NCBI GenBank assembly: GCA_035079385.1
Contig: JAVHKY010000054.1
Coordinates: 18,332,001-18,396,000, forward strand
Direction: 5' to 3'
DNA length: 64,000 bases
Source: Aspidiotus rigidus
Taxonomy: Eukaryota > Arthropoda > Insecta > Hemiptera > Diaspididae
A program made the translations under genes and the position numbers. The notes under the pieces were generated by a model. It was given only the letters and a program-made list of their open reading frames with translations. It was not told the origin of the DNA and ran no database searches. Positions 58,634-64,000 of the stretch are shown piece by piece. How positions within the stretch are numbered: position 1 is the stretch's first letter; every line of letters begins with the position of its first letter.

Positions 58634-61600
58634 ATTAGAAGTTTTTAGTATTCACTCCTTGATTTTGGGCCTTCCCCTGAGTATTATTGTTGGAAAATTG
58701 AAATTACAACTTATTCAGAAGTAATAATCCAATTTCTGTTGAAATATTCATTCTCTCCCCGGTGGTTGTGGTGGATTAAGAAATTGCCCCCTACTCCCCA
58801 GGTGGTCAATTTTTCAAAAAATTCCGTTCTTGAAAGTCTTCCTCAATTCCATTAACATCATATTATCTCAGAAATATTGTCTAAATACAATTGAGGGACT
58901 CAGCAAAGAGCTTTGAAAACGTCATTTTCCAAAATTAAATTCAACTTTATCAATTTTGTATGGTTTGCAAAGTGGTAATTTCTTCAGAAGTCAGTCTATA
59001 GCATATTTCTATACAAAATTCTTGGAAATTTACAAGCGAGACATATAAACTGACGGTAGCCTCAAAATTAGATAGGGGGCTGTGGCCCCATACATGGGGC
59101 GCACGTGCGTCATATTGGGCACATGATAATGACGCGATAAGAGCTTTATTTTTACATCAAAAAAGAAAATTGAAAATTCCAATTATTTCTTTCAAAACCG
59201 TCCAGTATTTACTATTTTCTGGGCAATATTGAACGCCAATCACTGATTATGTGCCCGCGTGTATTGTCTGCATAGTAAAATGACTTCAGCGACCCTGAGA
59301 AGTTCTTATCATACAGTCTATGTTGATTAAACTTAGAAAAGAATGGTCATATAAGAGAAACTTTGTAGTAATTAATTTTAGAAGTTGTTAGTATTCACTC
59401 CTCGATTTTGGGCCTTCCCCTGAGTATTATTGTTAGAAAATTGAAATTACAACTTATTCAGAAGTAATAATCCAATTTCTGTTGAAATATTCATTCTCTC
59501 CCCGGTGGTTGTGGTGGATTAAGAAATTGCCCCCTACTCCCCAGGTGGTCAATTTTTCAAAAAATTCCGTTCTTGAAAGTCTTCCTCAATTCCATTAACA
59601 TCATATTATCTCAGAAATATTGTCTAAATACAATTGAGGGACTCAGCAAAGAGCTTTGAAAACGTCATTTTCCAAAATTAAATTCAACTTTATCAATTTT
59701 GTATGGTTTGCAAAGTGGTAATTTCTTCAGAAGTCAGTCTATAGCATATTTCTATACAAAATTCTTGGAAATTTACAAGCGAGACATATAAACTGACGGT
59801 AGCCTCAAAATTAGATAGGGGGCTGTGGCCCCATACATGGGGCGCACGTGCGTCATATTGGGCACATGATAATGACGCGATAAGAGCTTTATTTTTACAT
59901 CAAAAAAGAAAATTGAAAATTCCAATTATTTCTTTCAAAACCGTCCAGTATTTACTATTTTCTGGGCAATATTGAACGCCAATCACTGATTATGTGCCCG
60001 CGTGTATTGTCTGCATAGTAAAATGACTTCAGCGACCCTGAGAAGTTCTTATCATACAGTCTATGTTGATCAAACTTAGAAAAGAATGGTCATATAAGAG
60101 AAACTTTGTAGTAATTAATTTTAGAAGTTGTTAGTATTCACTCCTCGATTTTGGGCCTTCCCCTGAGTATTATTGTTAGAAAATTGAAATTACAACTTAT
60201 TCAGAAGTAATAATCCAATTTCTGTTGAAATATTCATTCTCTCCCCGGTGGTTGTGGTGGATTAAGAAATTGCCCCCTACTCCCCAGGTGGTCAATTTTT
60301 CAAAAAATTCCGTTCTTGAAAGTCTTCCTCAATTCCATTAACATCATATTATCTCAGAAATATTGTCTAAATACAATTGAGGGACTCAGCAAAGAGCTTT
60401 GAAAACGTCATTTTCCAAAATTAAATTCAACTTTATCAATTTTGTATGGTTTGCAAAGTGGTAATTTCTTCAGAAGTCAGTCTATAGCATATTTCTATAC
60501 AAAATTCTTGGAAATTTACAAGCGAGACATATAAACTGACGGTAGCCTCAAAATTAGATAGGGGGCTGTGGCCCCATACATGGGGCGCACGTGCGTCATA
60601 TTGGGCACATGATAATGACGCGATAAGAGCTTTATTTTTACATCAAAAAAGAAAATTGAAAATTCCAATTATTTCTTTCAAAACCGTCCAGTATTTACTA
60701 TTTTCTGGGCAATATTGAACGCCAATCACTGATTATGTGCCCGCGTGTATTGTCTGCATAGTAAAATGACTTCAGCGACCCTGAGAAGTTCTTATCATAC
60801 AGTCTATGTTGATCAAACTTAGAAAAGAATGGTCATATAAGAGAAACTTTGTAGTAATTAATTTTAGAAGTTGTTAGTATTCACTCCTCGATTTTGGGCC
60901 TTCCCCTGAGTATTATTGTTAGAAAATTGAAATTACAACTTATTCAGAAGTAATAATCCAATTTCTGTTGAAATATTCATTCTCTCCCCGGTGGTTGTGG
61001 TGGATTAAGAAATTGCCCCCTACTCCCCAGGTGGTCAATTTTTCAAAAAATTCCGTTCTTGAAAGTCTTCCTCAATTCCATTAACATCATATTATCTCAG
61101 AAATATTGTCTAAATACAATTGAGGGACTCAGCAAAGAGCTTTGAAAACGTCATTTTCCAAAATTAAATTCAACTTTATCAATTTTGTATGGCTTGCAAA
61201 GTGGTAATTTCTTCAGAAGTCAGTCTTTAGCATATTTCTATACAAAATTCTTGGAAATTTACAAGCGAGACATATAAACTGACGGTAGCCCCTAAATTAG
61301 ATAGGGGGCTGTGGCCCCATACATGGGGCGCACGTGCGTCATATTGGGCACATGAGAATGACGCGATAAGAGCTTTATTTTTACATCAAAAAAGAAAATT
61401 GAAAATTCCAATTATTTCTTTCAAAACCGTCCAGTATTTACTATTTTCTGGGCAATATTGAACGCCAATCACTGATTATGTGCCCGCGTGTATTGTCTGC
61501 ATAGTAAAATGACTTCAGCGACCCTGAGAAGTTCTTATCATACAGTCTATGTTGATTATACGTAGACCTATTGTAATGGATGGTCATATAAGAGAAACTT

Positions 61601-61640
61601 TGTAGTAATAAATTTTAGAAGTGGTTAGTTTTCACTCGTC
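58634..61640. repeat. Tandem array: four copies of a 743-bp unit
   Basis: The anchor GATTTTGGGCCTTCCCCTGA occurs at 58661, 59404, 60147 and 60890, exactly 743 bp apart each time. Copies 1-3 differ by only a few bases over their length and copy 4 by slightly more. Each unit has a GC-rich core 'gggggctgtggccccataca' then 'tggggcgcacgtgcgtcata', in otherwise AT-rich DNA. There is no ORF or transposon motif. Such near-identity points to recent amplification or homogenisation. Confidence 0.95.
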
Positions 61641-61830
61641 GATTTTATAGGCATTCCGCTAGAAAATTAAAATTACAACTCATTCAGAAGTAATTCCTTT
61701 GTATACCGTCCAGTATTTAATATTTTCTAGCCAATATTGAATGCCGTTTGAAAAGTGAAATTATTTCTTTCAAAACTGTCTGGTATCAACTATTTTCTAG
61801 TAGTATTGAATCTCGATGAAAAACTACTGG
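61640..61830. repeat. Decayed fifth copy of the 743-bp unit
   Basis: The array's sequence continues with the unit start ('ttcactcgtcgatttt', 'attacaactcattcagaag'), then jumps to the later part of the unit ('ccgtccagtatttaatattt', 'ccaatattgaatgcc'), which itself appears twice. The inner roughly 500 bp is deleted. Confidence 0.75.
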
Positions 61831-61989
61831 GGAATGAAGTGGAATATGGAATTGACGTGGCAACTCTCAGAAATTCTTATTACTCCATATGAGACCCCTT
61901 AATCTTATACATGACTCTGCATCAGACTTCACAGCAAGATGAAACCACCCAATAAGTTGCTCCTTATCAAGAGAACCCTCTCACCATTG

Positions 61990-62115
61990 TTGTCCTACAT
62001 TAGAAAATTCAAACAAGAGGAAGTAATTTTCACTAGTCTCAGAATAGGATACACCCGATTAGTCTACTCTCCCGTACTAAATCCATATTATTCACACGAA
62101 CATGAGAATTCATCG
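61990..62115 (+). pseudogene. LINE C-terminal fragment
   Basis: LSYIRKFKQEEVIFTSLRIG then YTRLVYSPVL is the decayed 'RxxxxxExxlsRLRIGHTxLTHsyL' motif of LINE pol, as in the copy at 31.29 kb. Nothing else of that LINE is visible around it. Confidence 0.6.
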
Positions 62116-62119
62116 GGCT

Positions 62120-64000
62120 AAGATGTGATTAGAGCATGACCTCATTAAAGGACTAAGAAAAATTGTAACTCAAGAGCACAGTTAGGAGATGGCTGACAAA
62201 CTTGAGAAAAAGTTCAAGTTTTAAACTGAGGAGAGCTCAGAGGAAGAGGGAAACTTGTTTAAAAAACAGATGGAGGAGGTAGAGGCGAGCCTTTTAACTA
62301 GATAAGAGCAGATCGTTATGTTGTAGAACTTAATAATTTCATGTTGTCTATGCCTGCTAACATGAAGTAATTCCAGTTAATTAAAGCTTATAATTATTTC
62401 TGATTAATTAATCTGCCGTAACAAGTATTCTCGCACAAATGAACCTGTATAACAAGAAAATGACTCGCAGTTTGAAGTTGTTCATATAGGGAAATCATTG
62501 GTCTGATTGGTCGCGGATTGTCTCATGTAATTACCCAGTTACCTAATGATAAAGTACCTATCAGATTCGAAGCAAATAAAATTGAGTATTTCCATCGCCT
62601 ATTTGTGATCTGTAGTCTTACTTAATTTTTTTGACAAAATTATTGCGATTATTCATTTTCCTTAATGTATGTGCAGACGACAAAACAAACCTTTTTCAAA
62701 AAAAACCAACAATTGCAGTCTACACTGCACTTACAACCATAAGTTGGTATTCTTTTGATATTAATGCACAAGAAGCTCACGAAATACGGCCCCAATAAAA
62801 AAATTGATCAAAAAAATCTTCCGTAACTCAAAGCATAACCTCAAGGGCACCAAGGAGAGAAAAAATGGTACCATTTCCGTCGGGCCCGGATTACTAAATA
62901 AGATTTGTAAGTGAGTGTTTACAGTTGAAGACAATGTTTGCAAAACGAGGCGTAGCCAGCAAATTGCCCAAAACATATAAACTCGCTGACAAACCTTATC
63001 GTATAACATATTTCCTGTTAAACATGCTAAAAAATTCTGAAATTATAGCATTGAACGTTTTTCTTTCCGCGGGGCGACGCTATTTTATTTCAAAAATTTA
63101 TTCTCATTTGTACGTACAGTGCAGTGTGAAGTACTCGTACGTGTATTGGGGTATGATTGTTGAAGGCCTTACATTGCTGTGAAACTGTCCCATTCGGCGT
63201 GCAGTGTAAAATTCGAGTTTACACATAAAAAAAAAAGTATGTTCTACTTCTGGAGACTACCTGAAGCTTGTAGGTTTTAGTTTGAACTATCACAAATGTA
63301 CATCTCGATCTGGCGAGGCGGTTAATAGAATGGTTAGGATGGTTAAACCAGAATATCATTGTGGCTTACCGGTGGTGATAAACTTTTCAACTTACTCAGA
63401 TGAAATGAATACCTGTACAGTGCAATGTTTGACTATAATACTGATACAAAAAATGGTATAATAATAGATACCTTCAATTCAGGAACACAATAACGTGAGC
63501 AAACGGCAATGAGAGAGAGAGAGAGAGAGGGGGGTGGAGAAAGAGAATGAGCAATTAATTTAGCGTGACTGTAGTAATGTCATGACTGTGAACTGCCATC
63601 GCTTTGCGAGTTTGAAGTTCGATAAAGGTTTTTTTCTTAGGCCTCTACCTGGTGCCATTCTTCGAAAATATCGTTTCATAGGTTTCTCTTTGCTTTCAAA
63701 CTTATTTCTGCGGGAGTTGGATATATCTCAGAATAGATACTTTGATTACAGAACATGTTCTCGAAGACAGAAGAAAGAACGAAAACAGACGAAAGAACGT
63801 CTTCACCCCAGCTGTGCTCGACCGCTCGTGTATGTAATTGTAAGGGAACGAGGACTGGTCCGAAGTAGAAGACTGGTTCCTGGTTCGTATATTGGAGATC
63901 GGTGTAAGGTTTGCCGCACTTCTATTGTTTACACTTAATATAAATGTTAGAACATAGAAATTGTTGTATTTCGTTTCCTTTTTTGGCAATGTATGCGAGG
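62120..64000. other. No recognisable gene
   Basis: A diverged unit of the dispersed minisatellite is near 62150, and a short (GA)n tract at 63511-63529. Frames of up to 118 codons (63582-63938, plus) are basic, have no known domain and show no splice support. Confidence 0.35.

Noticed and set aside
58634..61640. CRISPR array or coding tandem repeat
   Set aside because: The 743-bp units are contiguous, with no unique spacers and no ORF, in a eukaryotic setting.
63582..63938. 118-codon basic plus frame and the 95-codon minus frame opposite
   Set aside because: No domain, no initiation or splice support, and low-complexity Lys/Arg stretches.

Overview
The window looks like nuclear DNA of an arthropod, most likely an insect. 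It is AT-rich, its genes are split by short GT-AG introns, and it is crowded with decayed transposable elements of types common in insects: I/Jockey-type LINEs, Penelope-like elements, Ty3/gypsy, hAT, pogo-like elements, Helitrons and hairpin MITEs. I cannot name the species. No bacterial, organellar or CRISPR-like sequence was seen. Most open frames over 60 codons are chance frames or broken transposon pieces. All splice models below were assembled by eye from GT-AG sites and reading-phase agreement.

Layout. 0-11 kb: transposon graveyard with Ty3/gypsy pieces (about 0.3-0.45 and 3.9-4.7 kb), a LINE C-terminal remnant (about 5 kb), several diverged tandem repeats, and a nearly full-length but broken LINE pol on the minus strand (7.9-10.96 kb). 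11-13.3 kb: unique-looking sequence without a recognisable gene. 13.3-17 kb: a hairpin element, a tRNA-like Pol III unit with a partly inverted second copy, and two head-to-tail Penelope-like fragments with GIY-YIG endonuclease motifs. 17.4-18.4 kb: repeats carrying TGACGTCA. 20.35-20.84 kb: a roughly 490-bp (CT)n tract. 20.9-23.8 kb: a three-layer nest, with a LINE RNase H region interrupted by a hAT element (8-bp target duplication) that itself holds a pogo-like MITE (TA duplication). 24-29 kb: mostly unannotated, with a candidate small membrane-protein gene at 29.3-29.7 kb. 30-32.3 kb: LINE 3' ends inside a large inverted duplication.

Host-like genes. The clearest is a four-exon LITAF-domain gene on the minus strand (35159-36806, 150 aa). 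A signal-peptide first exon lies at 51715-51799 (minus), and a 15-codon candidate first exon at 14412-14456 (plus).

Two-gene transposon-like cassette. At 40.07-46.99 kb (minus) are an 834-aa Tnp2/CACTA-like transposase in two exons and, downstream, an eight-exon gene for a 526-aa coiled-coil protein. Both read through without stops or frameshifts once spliced. A 189-bp direct repeat that includes the transposase 3' end lies between them. This is the best candidate in the window for a little-described functional system.

47-64 kb: a 2.1-kb element with roughly 140-bp terminal inverted repeats holding a nested pogo-like element; hAT remnants; a 979-bp non-autonomous Helitron; four inverted-repeat elements within 2.6 kb (54.9-57.5 kb); and a tandem array of four near-identical 743-bp units (58.63-61.64 kb) with a decayed fifth copy.
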